Assembly: GCA_964347835.1 (NCBI GenBank)
Contig: CAYFZR010000061.1
Span: 1 to 36,879 of the forward strand
Source of the DNA: CAYFZR01 sp964347835 [NCBI: uncultured archaeon]
Lineage (GTDB): Archaea; CAYFZR01
Direction of reading: 5' to 3'
DNA length: 36,879 nucleotides
The translations under genes were made by a program, and so were the position numbers. Positions within the stretch are counted from its first letter, which is position 1, and each line of letters begins with the position of its first letter. A model generated the notes under the pieces. The model searched no databases, was not told the origin of the DNA, and saw only the letters and a list, made by a program, of their open reading frames with translations. Below are positions 18,763-27,712 of the stretch, piece by piece.

Positions 18763-19509
18763 TTAAAATTTTCTTCTAATCATCTCGATCATGGCATCTA
18801 CGGTATATTCATCAGGCATCAAGGGAGAGATTCCAGTGTTATTCATACTTTTGGCAGTAACAGGACCTATCACTACTACTTTCATATCTTTCAACCGAAC
18901 TAACAGTTCTTCTAGAACGTTTAATTTTTCAGCAGACTTAAAAAGGTATTCTATGGCAAGAGAACTTGTGAATAAGATAACATCCAATTTTTTATTGATT
19001 ATTTCTCCTATTAAGGGCTTTATCTTATCTATATGGGGCATTTTGGAGTGGTATACGTGTATATCATGTACGCGGGCTCCTTTTTGAACTAAAGTATCGT
19101 ACAGTAGTTTCGATCCGGATGATGTTCTGAGTAAATAAATATCCTTTCCTCTTACATTTAGCAGATCGCTTAACGCCTCGCTTGTGTATTCATCAGGAAT
19201 TTTGGAGTAAAAACCATAATTCAATAACGAATCTCTTGTCTTTGGACCTATTGAAAATATTTCTATGTCTTTCAGTTTTTCCATTTCTTTTTCGTTCAAC
19301 TCCTCGAAAACTACCCTGATTCCATTTACACTCGTAAAAATAATCATATCTATATTTTTATTTTTTAAAGCATCCTTGAATTTTTTTATATTTTTCAAAT
19401 CAGGAACTATTTCGATGAGAGGAAAACAAAATGGCATCATTTCAAGACTTTCTAACTTTTTTATTGTCTCAGAGCATTGTTCCTTAGGTCTTGTTACCGC
19501 TACCCTCAT
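18763..19509 (-). CDS. hemD: Uroporphyrinogen-III synthase
   Basis: HemD closes and inverts ring D of hydroxymethylbilane to give uroporphyrinogen III, the precursor of cobamides, sirohaem and factor F430. A corrinoid supply fits the MtrA protein encoded in this window. The 248-aa protein shows both Rossmann-like halves: VAVTRPKEQCSETIKKLESL at the start, IIFTSVNGIRVVFEEL, FSIGPKTRDSLLNYGF, PDEYTSEALSDLL, YLLRTSSGSKLLYDTL, VILFTSSLAIEYLF, VVVIGPVTAKSMNN and PDEYTVDAMIEMI. The length is normal. It is transcribed divergently from endA and is not next to other tetrapyrrole genes here. Confidence 0.92.
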   Translation of the reverse strand: MRVAVTRPKEQCSETIKKLESLEMMPFCFPLIEIVPDLKNIKKFKDALKNKNIDMIIFTSVNGIRVVFEELNEKEMEKLKDIEIFSIGPKTRDSLLNYGFYSKIPDEYTSEALSDLLNVRGKDIYLLRTSSGSKLLYDTLVQKGARVHDIHVYHSKMPHIDKIKPLIGEIINKKLDVILFTSSLAIEYLFKSAEKLNVLEELLVRLKDMKVVVIGPVTAKSMNNTGISPLMPDEYTVDAMIEMIRRKF

Positions 19510-19540
19510 TTAACCATCTCAACCCGAAATCGTTTAAGGC

Positions 19541-19552
19541 ATTATTTATATG
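19541..19552 (-). promoter_or_regulatory. TATA box of hemD
   Basis: Minus strand CATATAAATAAT, centred about 37 bases upstream of the hemD ATG at 19509. It sits in the 103-base divergent promoter region shared with endA. Confidence 0.5.
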
Positions 19553-19583
19553 TTCACATATTAAAATTTTAGACGCGCTAAAG

Positions 19584-19592
19584 TTAAATATC
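19584..19592 (+). promoter_or_regulatory. TATA box of endA
   Basis: TTAAATATC lies about 25 bases before ATG 19613, so the endA transcript is probably leaderless or nearly so. This supports the ATG over the upstream TTG at 19604. Confidence 0.5.
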
Positions 19593-19612
19593 TCCTCAAG
19601 GATTTGAAAATC

Positions 19613-20125
19613 ATGGCAACTCTCGTAGGAAATAGGATAGTAGAGTCTGATAAAAAGATAGTAGGCAATTTGCGTAAGAGACACTTTGGAAATATGTTAG
19701 ATAATGGCAACATAGAAATATCTTTTATAGAGGGACTTTTCCTAATAGAAAACGAAAAAATAGAAATTAAAGCGGAAAATGGAGAAAAAATAGACTTTTT
19801 AGGATTAATAGAGTTGGCGAGTTTGGAAGACGCGGACATAAAGGTAAAGTATCAGGTATATAAAGACCTTAGAGAAAGAGGATATATCGTAAAAACAGGA
19901 TATAAATTTGGCTCTCATTTCAGAGTATACGAAAGAGGAACAGAGCCCAAAAAAGACCATTCCAAATATCTAGTTCAAGTGTTATCGGAAGGAAAAGATC
20001 TCCCGCTATATGATTTTTCGCGCGCAGTTAGACTATCTCATGGCGTGCGAAAGGTTTTAATTATTGCGGTAGTTGATGATGAGGGAGACATTTCATACTA
20101 TAAATTTGAAAGAATCACTCCTTAG
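19613..20125 (+). CDS. endA: tRNA-splicing endonuclease
   Basis: EndA cuts the bulge-helix-bulge at intron borders of precursor tRNA (and rRNA). At 170 aa it is the short archaeal form, which acts as a homotetramer. The N-terminal domain holds GNRIVESDKKIVGNLRKRHF. The catalytic triad is visible in the C-terminal domain: Tyr106 in KFGSHFRVYERG, His116 in DHSKYLVQVL and Lys147 in GVRKVLIIAVVDDE. The frame is open to TTG 19604, but ATG 19613 fits the TATA box spacing and the family start. The stop overlaps the ribosome-binding site of trpS, which points to co-transcription. Confidence 0.93.
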   Translation: MATLVGNRIVESDKKIVGNLRKRHFGNMLDNGNIEISFIEGLFLIENEKIEIKAENGEKIDFLGLIELASLEDADIKVKYQVYKDLRERGYIVKTGYKFGSHFRVYERGTEPKKDHSKYLVQVLSEGKDLPLYDFSRAVRLSHGVRKVLIIAVVDDEGDISYYKFERITP

Positions 20126-20136
20126 GAGGCATATAA

Positions 20137-21219
20137 TTGCGAATAGACCCTTGGGGTACCGATGTATTCGATTATGCAAGATTGAGAGATGATTTTGGAA
20201 TCGAACCTTTTGAACCATTAGAGAAAGAGATAAAAGACCCTCACTACCTAATGCGCAGAGGCATAGTATTCGGTCAAAGAGGATATAAGATAATAGTAGA
20301 CGCCATGAACAATAATAGCGAGTTCGTTGTTCTAACCGGAATGATGCCGAGCGGTAGAATGCACATAGGGCATAAGATGGTGGTAGATCAAATCATATGG
20401 TATCAGGAGAGGGGAGCAGAGATCCGCATTCCCATAGCAGATTTTGAATCCTATGCAACCAGACACGTGGATTTGAAAGAGGCAGAGAATATTGCAATTC
20501 AGGAGTACGTTGTGAATTACCTCGCTTTGGGTCTAAAACCAAAAAAATGCAGAATATACTTCCAATCGAAGAATAACAGAATGAAAGATTTTGCCTTTCT
20601 TCTTGCGAAGAAGATAAACCTCTCTGAGATGAGGGCCATTTATGGCTTTACGGGAGAAACAAATATCTCTCACTTCTGGTCTCCCATAATACAGGTATCG
20701 GACATATTACATCCTCAATTGGATGGTCCAAAACCTACTGTAGTTCCGGTAGGAGTAGACCAAGATCCTCATATTAGATTAACAAGAGACGTTGCTTCGA
20801 GATACAAGGATATAAAGTTGATACCTCCTGCCTCGACTTATCATAGGTTCATGACAGGTTTAACAGGACAAAAGATGTCGAGCAGTGATCCACAGACCGC
20901 GATATTTCTAACAGACAATGAAGAAGAAGTTAGACATAAGATCTGGGATGCAAAAACAGGAGGAAGAGAAACAACAGAAAAACAAAGGGAGTTAGGAGGA
21001 GTTCCTGAAGAATGCATGATATATGAAATGTATCTATACCACCTAGTAGAGGATGATGAAAGATTGAGAAAAATCTATGAGGAGTGCATAGGCGGATCAA
21101 TTCTATGTGGAGATTGTAAAGATAGGGCCTTTAACTTAATAAAAGAGTTTTTAAATAAGCATAAAAAAAGGAGAGAGCGAGCAAAAGGCAAAGTAGAAGA
21201 TTATTTAGAGTATTATTAA
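20137..21219 (+). CDS. trpS: Tryptophanyl-tRNA synthetase
   Basis: This class I synthetase charges tRNA-Trp. The 360-aa protein has the HIGH motif in GMMPSGRMHIGHKMVVDQII, the motif IPIADFESYATR, and the KMSKS equivalent in LTGQKMSSSDPQTAIFL, with the longer N-terminal extension (VFDYARLRDDFGIEPF) of archaeal/eukaryal TrpRS. A Cys cluster near the C-terminus (EECIGGSILCGDCKDRAFNL) may bind zinc. The start is TTG 20137, decided by a perfect AGGAGG at 20124-20129, seven bases upstream and overlapping the endA stop. A T-rich stretch after the stop (about 21220-21231) may end the transcript. Confidence 0.95.
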   Translation: MRIDPWGTDVFDYARLRDDFGIEPFEPLEKEIKDPHYLMRRGIVFGQRGYKIIVDAMNNNSEFVVLTGMMPSGRMHIGHKMVVDQIIWYQERGAEIRIPIADFESYATRHVDLKEAENIAIQEYVVNYLALGLKPKKCRIYFQSKNNRMKDFAFLLAKKINLSEMRAIYGFTGETNISHFWSPIIQVSDILHPQLDGPKPTVVPVGVDQDPHIRLTRDVASRYKDIKLIPPASTYHRFMTGLTGQKMSSSDPQTAIFLTDNEEEVRHKIWDAKTGGRETTEKQRELGGVPEECMIYEMYLYHLVEDDERLRKIYEECIGGSILCGDCKDRAFNLIKEFLNKHKKRRERAKGKVEDYLEYY

Positions 21220-21242
21220 TTATTTTTTAAAAAGAAGATTAA

Positions 21243-21252
21243 AATATTTATA
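21243..21252 (+). promoter_or_regulatory. TATA box of purA (leaderless)
   Basis: AATATTTATA is centred 26-27 bases before the purA ATG at 21275, and no Shine-Dalgarno precedes that ATG. This is the expected layout of a leaderless archaeal transcript. Confidence 0.6.
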
Positions 21253-21274
21253 GATATTAATTCTAAATAAATTC

Positions 21275-22549
21275 ATGTTTACTATAATTACAGGATCGCA
21301 GTTTGGCGACGAAGGTAAGGGTAAGATAGTTGATTACCTCGCAAAAGAATCCGACATCCTCGTAAGGTTTCAGGGAGGAGACAATGCAGGCCATACCGTA
21401 GTCGTGGGCGAAGAAACTTACAGGTTGCACCTAATACCCTCAGGAGTCTTATATAATAAAAGATTATTGATCGGTCCCGGCGTTGTTATGAACCCTGAAA
21501 CTCTAGTTAGAGAGATATCTGAACTTAAAAACTCTGGAATAGATGTAAATCCAAAGAAACTTGGTGTGGATGCGAAGACCAGCATAGTAATGCCTTATCA
21601 TGTAGAATTGGATTCTTTAAGAGAAGTGACGAGACCAGATAAAATTGGGACTACGAAGAGAGGAATAGGTCTTGCATACGAAGACAAAGTTTCTCGTGAA
21701 GAAATTAGGTTTTCTGACCTTATAAATGGAGATCTTTTTTTAGAAAAACTTGAGAAGGTAGCACCCATAAAAGAAATAATAATAGGGAGTCTTGGTGGAG
21801 ATAAAGAAATCGTGAGGAGAAAGGAAAACATTTCTAAATACATTGAACTCGGCAGATTCTTAAGAGATTACATAACAGACGTATCATTTGAAGTCAATCA
21901 AGGTTTGAAAGAAGGTAGAAAAATCATCGCCGAAGGAGCACAGGGGACATTTTTGGATGTGATACATGGGACCCAGAAGTATGTTACGTCCTCTAGTACG
22001 GTGGCAGGAAGTGCATGCTCGAACTTAGGCGTAGGTCCAACTAAGGTAGATGAAGTTATAGGCGTGGTAAAAGCCTACATAACGAGGGTAGGAGGAGGCC
22101 CTCTTCTCACAGAGATTAAAGATCCTCTGGGAGATAAGATAAGAGAAGTAGGAGGCGAATATGGAACTACAACAGGAAGGCCAAGGAGATGTGGCTGGTT
22201 AGACGGAGTTTTGTTGAGAAAGGCGATTTTTCTCAATGGGTATACGAGTCTAGCCTTGACTAAGTTGGACGTCCTAACCGGAATAGATCCTATAAAGATA
22301 TCTTTGGATTACGAATTCGATGGAGAGACCTTGAGGTATCCTCCTGAGACCACTGGAGACCTTGAAAGATGCAAACCAATATACGAAGAACTTTCAGGAT
22401 GGAAAGAAGATATTAGAGAAATAAAAGACTTTGATAGACTTCCAAAGACTTGTAAGAATTATATTTATAAGATAGAAGAAGTATCAGAAGTTCCCATAAA
22501 ATTTATATCCTTAGGACCTAGAAGAGACCAAATCATTGATTTAAGATAA
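21275..22549 (+). CDS. purA: Adenylosuccinate synthetase
   Basis: PurA joins IMP and aspartate with GTP to give adenylosuccinate, the first committed step to AMP. The 424-aa protein has the P-loop signature GSQFGDEGKGKIVDYLA, FQGGDNAGHTVV, the loop GTTKRGIGLAYEDKVSR, EGAQGTFLDVIHGTQKYVTS, TTGRPRRCGWLDGV, LTKLDVLTGIDPIKI and SLGPRRDQIIDL. The length is that of the bacterial/eukaryal form; many archaeal PurA proteins are clearly shorter. It has its own promoter and appears to be leaderless. Confidence 0.95.
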   Translation: MFTIITGSQFGDEGKGKIVDYLAKESDILVRFQGGDNAGHTVVVGEETYRLHLIPSGVLYNKRLLIGPGVVMNPETLVREISELKNSGIDVNPKKLGVDAKTSIVMPYHVELDSLREVTRPDKIGTTKRGIGLAYEDKVSREEIRFSDLINGDLFLEKLEKVAPIKEIIIGSLGGDKEIVRRKENISKYIELGRFLRDYITDVSFEVNQGLKEGRKIIAEGAQGTFLDVIHGTQKYVTSSSTVAGSACSNLGVGPTKVDEVIGVVKAYITRVGGGPLLTEIKDPLGDKIREVGGEYGTTTGRPRRCGWLDGVLLRKAIFLNGYTSLALTKLDVLTGIDPIKISLDYEFDGETLRYPPETTGDLERCKPIYEELSGWKEDIREIKDFDRLPKTCKNYIYKIEEVSEVPIKFISLGPRRDQIIDLR

Positions 22550-22570
22550 ATAGAGAAGGATGGTGATATC

Positions 22571-22879
22571 ATTAGAGAATATCCTATAAAAAGGGGGATG
22601 ACCAAAAACATTGAAGAGAATATTGAAAGCGCGATGAAGGAAATCTACTTAGAATACGAAGAAAGAGGGGGAAGATACTTTACAAAATATGGAGCCATGA
22701 AGGAACTCGAAGTATGGACTGATGGAAAGAAACTCCATGTGGAGACCACTTCTGAGCGCGATGTAGATCCTGCTATTGCTAAGGAAACCATCGAAAAATT
22801 CAATTTTTTTTTGGAAAAGATCACCGGTTATAATGCGAAGAAGAGAAGAGATCTCCTAAAAAAAGAGTCGGAAAAGTAA
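22571..22879 (+). CDS. DUF5611 family protein with a probable ATT start codon
   Basis: The product (about 102 aa, cytoplasmic, function unknown) resembles a small family found in methanogens and relatives: REYPIKRG at the start, then GGRYFTKYGAMKELEVWTDG, KKLHVETTS, DVDPAIAKETIEKFNFFLEK and ITGYNAKKRRDLLKK. The first in-frame ATG is at 22598, but the conserved N-terminal block lies before it. A perfect GGTGAT (22562-22567), three bases before ATT 22571, has the same spacing as the ribosome-binding sites of pantoate kinase (24768) and the small membrane protein (30916). ATG 22598 is preceded directly by GGGGG, too close to work well. It follows purA by 21 bases. Confidence 0.7.
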   Translation: MREYPIKRGMTKNIEENIESAMKEIYLEYEERGGRYFTKYGAMKELEVWTDGKKLHVETTSERDVDPAIAKETIEKFNFFLEKITGYNAKKRRDLLKKESEK

Positions 22880-23018
22880 CTTCAATTCAATAGCCAAAAT
22901 TATAGTAAACAATCGCGAGAAGATCGAAAAGTATATAACTTTTTCAAGTGTAACCACTGTAAGTCGTAAAACAAAATAAACTTTATCGTTCATCCCTTTT
23001 TTGATGGAGGGGAGAGGA

Positions 23019-23525
23019 ATGGAATTTCCAGTTTGTTCAATATGTATCAAAAGTGATCTCCTTTGTTCAGGATGCGAATATAGACTTGAAAAAGGAGAAA
23101 TCTCTGAGCTTGACGTAGAGATATCTAAGACGCTATTTGGTATGAAGGAAAGATACAAGACGCTGAGGGATATCTCCTTTAAGAGGTCTATATGTAAAAA
23201 TGATTTCGTAGCGATCATAGTCAAAGAGGGGAAGGTTGGAGGTCTTATAGGGAAGGGAGGAAAGATAATAAAAACACTTTCAAAGAGAATAGGGAAAACT
23301 ATAAGGGTTATTGAGGACATAAAAAATGAGAAGGTAATCGCCCAAGAGTTACTTGCGCCTGCCCAGATTCGTGGGATAAACATTGTGTTTTTGCCAGACG
23401 GAAATAAAAAGTTTAAGGTAAGAATTTCAAAGGAAGACGAAAAGAGACTTCCAACGGACAGAAAGGTACTCCAAGAAATTTTATGCCTGTTGACAGGTAA
23501 AGATATGGACATAGTCTCCGAATAG
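23019..23525 (+). CDS. NusA-like KH-domain RNA-binding protein
   Basis: 168 aa from ATG 23019. The N-terminus has four cysteines (PVCSICIKSDLLCSGCEYRL), a small zinc ribbon. Then come a helical linker (GEISELDVEISKTLFGMKERY) and a KH domain with the GxxG loop in GLIGKGGKIIKTLSKRIGK. A second KH-like half (PAQIRGINIVFLPDG, FKVRISKEDEKRLP) completes it. This is the layout of archaeal proteins annotated as NusA-like transcription termination/elongation factors; their role in archaea is mostly inferred. The frame is open to TTG 23001; ATG 23019 is chosen for the GGAGG site eight bases upstream. TATA-like sequences lie at about 22930 and 22975. Confidence 0.85.
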   Translation: MEFPVCSICIKSDLLCSGCEYRLEKGEISELDVEISKTLFGMKERYKTLRDISFKRSICKNDFVAIIVKEGKVGGLIGKGGKIIKTLSKRIGKTIRVIEDIKNEKVIAQELLAPAQIRGINIVFLPDGNKKFKVRISKEDEKRLPTDRKVLQEILCLLTGKDMDIVSE

Positions 23526-23536
23526 GGGGAAGTTCT

Positions 23537-24772
23537 TTGAAACACCCCGCAGAAAGGATAAAGGGATCGAAAAGTGAGTTGTTGGATAATAAAAAGATTG
23601 TTCTATGCGTTACTGGCAGTATAGCAGCAATAGAATCTCCAAAATTAGCAAGAGAGCTTATAAGACACGGTGCAGATGTCTACAGCGTTATGTCTCCCGC
23701 CGCAAGGAAAATAATACATCCATACGCCATGGAATTTGCGACTGGGAAGAATGTGATAACAAAATTAACAGGTTTTGTCGAACACGTTGCGCTTGCAGGA
23801 GAAGTACCTGAGAGAGCAGATCTAATATTGGTAGCGCCTTGTACCGCGAACACCCTCTCAAAGATTGTTAACGGTATAGACGACACTTCTGTTACGACCG
23901 TTGTCTCTACTGCTATTGGATCTTCAATACCTATATTAATCGCTCCAGCCATGCATGAATCGATGTATAAACATCCTTCAATACAGGAAAACATTAAAAA
24001 AATAAAAAAAATGAATATATTTTTAATTGAGCCTAGAATAGAAGAGGAAAAAGCCAAAATACCACATATCGACGATATTGTCGAAAAGGTAGTAGAGGTT
24101 CTTTACAAGAACAAAGATCTCTCAGGAAAAAAGATATTAATTACTGTAGGACCAACGATAGAGCCTGTAGATCCCATAAGGATAATAACGAATAAAAGCT
24201 CTGGTTTGATGGGGATCTCCATTGCCAAAGCAGCTCTGGCAAGGGGAGCGGACGTAACCATAGTATATGGACCAGGGACGGTTAAACCTCCTTTATGTAA
24301 GGTCATAAACGTGAATACAACCAAAGAAATGTACGAAGCTGTAAAAAAAGAGACCAAGGCAACTAGGTACGATATATTTATAGGAGCAGCCGCTGCGGCA
24401 GATTTTTGTTGCGAGGGTGAAGAGAGAAAGATAAGCTCTACGAGAGAAAGTTTGGTAGTGAAACTTAAGAGGACCCCGAAGATCGTGGATTATGTGAGAT
24501 CATCTGATAAAGATATATTTTTGGTAGGCTTTAAAGCAGAGTACGATGTATCGAATGAAGAATTGATAGAGAGATCATACGATAGGCTAAAGACTGTTGA
24601 TATGGATATGATAGTTGCAAACGATGTATCTAGAGAGGGTGTGGGCTTTGGCACTCCTACAAACGAGGTTTTCATAATCTTCAAAGAGAAAAAAGTCGAA
24701 CATATCCCCCTTAGAGATAAGTTAGAGGTAGCACATAAGATTCTCGACTCAATACTCCTCCATCTCAGGTGA
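23537..24772 (+). CDS. coaBC: Bifunctional phosphopantothenoylcysteine decarboxylase / phosphopantothenate-cysteine ligase
   Basis: CoaBC makes 4'-phosphopantetheine from 4'-phosphopantothenate, cysteine and a nucleotide. In the 411-aa protein the CoaC half (residues 20-185) shows the flavoprotein start VLCVTGSIAAIESPKLAREL, the catalytic His in FVEHVALAGEV, APCTANTLSKI and the PxMxxxM motif PAMHESMY. The CoaB half (about 200-411) shows ILITVGPTIEPVDPIRIITN, AAAAADF, LKRTPKIVD, VGFKAEYD and VANDVSREGVGFGT. The start is TTG 23537, with AGGGGGA six bases upstream. It is the first of three adjacent CoA genes, and the next start overlaps its end region (GGTGAT includes its stop). Confidence 0.95.
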   Translation: MKHPAERIKGSKSELLDNKKIVLCVTGSIAAIESPKLARELIRHGADVYSVMSPAARKIIHPYAMEFATGKNVITKLTGFVEHVALAGEVPERADLILVAPCTANTLSKIVNGIDDTSVTTVVSTAIGSSIPILIAPAMHESMYKHPSIQENIKKIKKMNIFLIEPRIEEEKAKIPHIDDIVEKVVEVLYKNKDLSGKKILITVGPTIEPVDPIRIITNKSSGLMGISIAKAALARGADVTIVYGPGTVKPPLCKVINVNTTKEMYEAVKKETKATRYDIFIGAAAAADFCCEGEERKISSTRESLVVKLKRTPKIVDYVRSSDKDIFLVGFKAEYDVSNEELIERSYDRLKTVDMDMIVANDVSREGVGFGTPTNEVFIIFKEKKVEHIPLRDKLEVAHKILDSILLHLR

Positions 24773-24776
24773 TTCA

Positions 24777-25643
24777 ATGGAGTCTCTCGCATATTCACCA
24801 GGACATATAACTGGTTTCTTCATTATATGCGATGAGAATAGTGATCCTCTTTACAAAGGCTCCATGGGAGCGGGTATAGTAACATCTAGGGGTGTAAAAA
24901 CTTCTGTTAGTGTAAAAGAAAGCGATGAAAGGAAATTAAATATTTACATAAACGAAGTTCTTGAAGATTACCCTGTGTCTAAATATGTATTAGATGAACT
25001 CGCTAAAGGGAATTTGAATATAGAGGTAAGACACATTCTTGATGTCCCAAGAGGGGTTGGATTTGGAACAAGCGGCGCTTGTGCTTTAAGTCTTTCCTTA
25101 GCGTTAAACGATGCGCTAGATTTAGGTTTGAGTTATAATAATCTTGCTCAAATTGCCCATAGAGCAGAGATAGCAAATATGAGCGGTCTTGGAGACGTTA
25201 TTGCCGAAACCACTCATGGTTTTGAGATAAGGGTTTCTCCTGGTGCTCCGGGTATAGGAAGGATAGATCACATAACAGATGGGAGATATATTGTGATATG
25301 TGCTTGTTTAAGTCCTTTGGAAACAAAAAAAATTATTACTGATCCTTTGCATAAAGAAAACATAAACAAATTCGGCAAGAAGTGTCTCGAAGCACTAAGA
25401 AAGAATGCTACGGTAGACAATTTCATGGAGCAGTCTAGGAATTTTTCATTTTCAGTAGGACTCATGAGTAAAGAAGCATCAAAAATAATTAAAAGAATGG
25501 AAGAACATGGTTATAAGGCAAGCATGGCAATGCTAGGCAACTCTGTTTTTGTAGTTTCAAAAGACTTTGATGCCGTTTCACTCTTAAAGGAATATAATCC
25601 TGTAGTAACGAATGTATCAAGGCATGGGGCTAAGTTATTATGA
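24777..25643 (+). CDS. Pantoate kinase (GHMP family, archaeal CoA pathway)
   Basis: This enzyme phosphorylates pantoate to 4-phosphopantoate, the archaeal replacement for pantothenate kinase. The 288-aa protein shows the GHMP features SPGHITGFFIICDEN near the start, DVPRGVGFGTSGACALSLSL as the glycine-rich ATP loop, IANMSGLGDVIAETTHGFEI, and a C-terminal segment ASMAMLGNSVFVVS. ATG 24777 is preceded at three bases by GGTGAT (24768-24773), which also contains the coaBC stop. Its own stop overlaps the next ATG by four bases, so the two are coupled with the following phosphopantothenate synthetase. Confidence 0.93.
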   Translation: MESLAYSPGHITGFFIICDENSDPLYKGSMGAGIVTSRGVKTSVSVKESDERKLNIYINEVLEDYPVSKYVLDELAKGNLNIEVRHILDVPRGVGFGTSGACALSLSLALNDALDLGLSYNNLAQIAHRAEIANMSGLGDVIAETTHGFEIRVSPGAPGIGRIDHITDGRYIVICACLSPLETKKIITDPLHKENINKFGKKCLEALRKNATVDNFMEQSRNFSFSVGLMSKEASKIIKRMEEHGYKASMAMLGNSVFVVSKDFDAVSLLKEYNPVVTNVSRHGAKLL

Positions 25644-26401
25644 TACCAGAAGATCATCCCAGAGCCGAATCTCTTCATCAGAGGGAAAAATTAGTGGAAG
25701 GTATTGAGAAAGGGATTGTTGCGATGGCAGGTCTTATTGCTCATGGAAGAGGAGAGACCTTTGATTATTTGCTGGGAGAAGTAACAATTCCTCCTGCAAG
25801 GGAAGCAATAAAAGTTTCAGCAGCGGCTATGATACTTGCACAAAGACCTGTCATTTCTGTTAATGGAAATACTGCGGGGCTCGTTACAAAAGAATTGGTT
25901 GAACTCGCCAAGATTCTAAAGGCTCCGTTAGAGATAAATCTCTTTCATAGGAGTGAAGAGAGAATAGAGAATATAAAAAAATTATTGGTGATAAATGGAG
26001 CAGATAATATTCTGGCAGAAGATACTGCCAGAATACCCGATTTGAGTAGCGAAAGATCAAAGGTAAGTAAAGAAGGTATTTATTCTTCTGATGTAGTCTT
26101 TGTCCCATTAGAAGATGGTGACAGGACAGAGGCTTTAAGAAAGATGGATAAAACTGTAATCGCTGTAGATCTGAATCCTTTATCAAGAACTTCTAGAACA
26201 GCCTCTATAACCATAGTAGATAATATAACAAGAACTATGCCCTTGCTTATAGAAGATGTAAAGAATTTAAAAGATACAAAAAGGTCTAAACTGGAAGAAA
26301 TTGTATATGGATTCGACAACAACAAATGTCTCCAAGAAACGCTTAAATTTATAAAGGATAGACTCGAAGAACTTTCGAATAAGAATATACTGGAGTTTTA
26401 G
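25640..26401 (+). CDS. 4-phosphopantoate--beta-alanine ligase (phosphopantothenate synthetase)
   Basis: This ATP-dependent ligase joins 4-phosphopantoate to beta-alanine to give 4'-phosphopantothenate, the CoaBC substrate. The 253-aa protein has the typical opening IPEDHPRAESLHQREKLVEG, MAGLIAHGRGETFDYLLGE, PPAREAIKVSAAAMILAQRP, VISVNGNTAGL, FHRSEERIENIKKLL, DVVFVPLEDGDRTEAL and VAVDLNPLSRTSRTASI with only minor variation. It overlaps pantoate kinase by ATGA and ends one base before aspS, so coaBC-kinase-ligase-aspS form one tight run of genes. Confidence 0.95.
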   Translation: MIPEDHPRAESLHQREKLVEGIEKGIVAMAGLIAHGRGETFDYLLGEVTIPPAREAIKVSAAAMILAQRPVISVNGNTAGLVTKELVELAKILKAPLEINLFHRSEERIENIKKLLVINGADNILAEDTARIPDLSSERSKVSKEGIYSSDVVFVPLEDGDRTEALRKMDKTVIAVDLNPLSRTSRTASITIVDNITRTMPLLIEDVKNLKDTKRSKLEEIVYGFDNNKCLQETLKFIKDRLEELSNKNILEF

Positions 26402-26402
26402 C

Positions 26403-27692
26403 ATGAAGAGATCTCATTACGCCAGAGAAGTCAATCCAGAATTAAGTGAATCAGAGGTCTTATTGACTGGTTGGGTTCACGAAATTAGAGATCTTGGTGG
26501 AATAAAATTCATAGTTTTAAGAGATAGAACTGGATTTATACAAATAACTGCACCGAAAGAGAAAATAAGTTCAGATATTTTCGAAAAAATAGATGATTTA
26601 CACAGAGAAGACGTGATTGGTGTTAAAGGGAAGGTAAGAGCTTTCCCAAAAGCACCTCAAGGGGTAGAGATAATTCCAGAAAAAATTGACTTGATAAATA
26701 GATCTGATATACAGTTACCTTTAGACCCTACTGGGAAGGTTAGTGCTGACATAGATACGAGGTTGAACGCGAGAATAATGGATCTTAGGAGATTGGAAAC
26801 GCAGGCGATATTCAAAATAAGAGACGAGACCCTAGACAAGATAAGAAAATTCCTTAGAAAAGAGGGATTTATAGAGGTAAACACACCAAAAATAGTGGCT
26901 TCAGCAACGGAAGGTGGAACTGAGTTATTTCCGATATCTTATTTTGAGAGAGAGGCTTTTCTCGGGCAGAGTCCTCAACTTTACAAGCAGATGTTGATGG
27001 CTACCGGTTTTGATAGGGTCTTTGAAATCGGACCTATATTCAGGGCAGAAGAACATTCTACGAGAAGACATCTGAATGAGATAATATCTATAGACATTGA
27101 GGTTGCTTTTGCAGATTACAGAGATGTAATGCTTTTGTTAGAAAATCTTCTTGTAGATGTTTTAAAAAATTTAAAAAACAGATGTAAGGATGAGCTAAAT
27201 ATTTTAAATAGAGATTTGAGCATACCGAAAAAATTTGAGACTTTCACGTATACCGAAGTAATAGATAAACTTTCTTCCCACATAGAAGTACAATGGGGAG
27301 AAGACCTATCTACACCCGCCCTGAAGAAACTGGCAGAATTTTATGAAGAACCATTCTTTATCGTAGACTGGCCAACCCAGATAAAGCCTTTCTATGCTAA
27401 ACAAAAGGAAGATAAAGAACTCACAGAATCGTTTGATCTAATGCACGGCGATATAGAGCTTGCTTCTGGAGCCACGAGGGTACATGACTTAAACTTACTC
27501 GTAGAAAGAATAAAATCTCAAGGGTTGAATCCAGATAGTTTTAAGTACTATCTGGATGCCTTCAGATACGGAATACCTCCTCACTCAGGGTGGGGTCTAG
27601 GTTTAGAGAGATTACTCATGAGAATTTGCGATCTAAAGAACATTAGAGAGGTAGTTTTATTTCCTAGGGATAGGCAAAGGCTTATACCCTAG
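26403..27692 (+). CDS. aspS: Aspartyl-tRNA synthetase, probably non-discriminating (Asp/Asn)
   Basis: This class IIb synthetase charges tRNA-Asp. The 429-aa archaeal/eukaryal-type protein has the OB-fold anticodon domain (residues 1-110), motif 1 ([20 protein letters not shown]), [13 protein letters not shown], motif 2 ([20 protein letters not shown]) and motif 3 ([13 protein letters not shown]). In the anticodon domain the residues that line up with Trp26 and Lys85 of the discriminating Thermococcus enzyme are His26 (GWVHEIRD) and Pro85 (FPKAPQG). That pair is characteristic of enzymes that also charge tRNA-Asn with Asp for later amidation. The alignment is by eye from memory. It starts two bases after the ligase stop. 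Confidence 0.93.
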   Translation: MKRSHYAREVNPELSESEVLLTGWVHEIRDLGGIKFIVLRDRTGFIQITAPKEKISSDIFEKIDDLHREDVIGVKGKVRAFPKAPQGVEIIPEKIDLINRSDIQLPLDPTGKVSADIDTRLNARIMDLRRLETQAIFKIRDETLDKIRKFLRKEGFIEVNTPKIVASATEGGTELFPISYFEREAFLGQSPQLYKQMLMATGFDRVFEIGPIFRAEEHSTRRHLNEIISIDIEVAFADYRDVMLLLENLLVDVLKNLKNRCKDELNILNRDLSIPKKFETFTYTEVIDKLSSHIEVQWGEDLSTPALKKLAEFYEEPFFIVDWPTQIKPFYAKQKEDKELTESFDLMHGDIELASGATRVHDLNLLVERIKSQGLNPDSFKYYLDAFRYGIPPHSGWGLGLERLLMRICDLKNIREVVLFPRDRQRLIP

Positions 27693-27712
27693 AAAGATTA
27701 AACCTCACCCTC

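Noticed and set aside
22856-23545. Minus-strand open frame of 229 codons.
   Set aside because: It is antisense to the KH-domain gene, which has clear motifs, a ribosome-binding site and family length; the Ser/Phe/Ile-rich translation is typical of a shadow frame.
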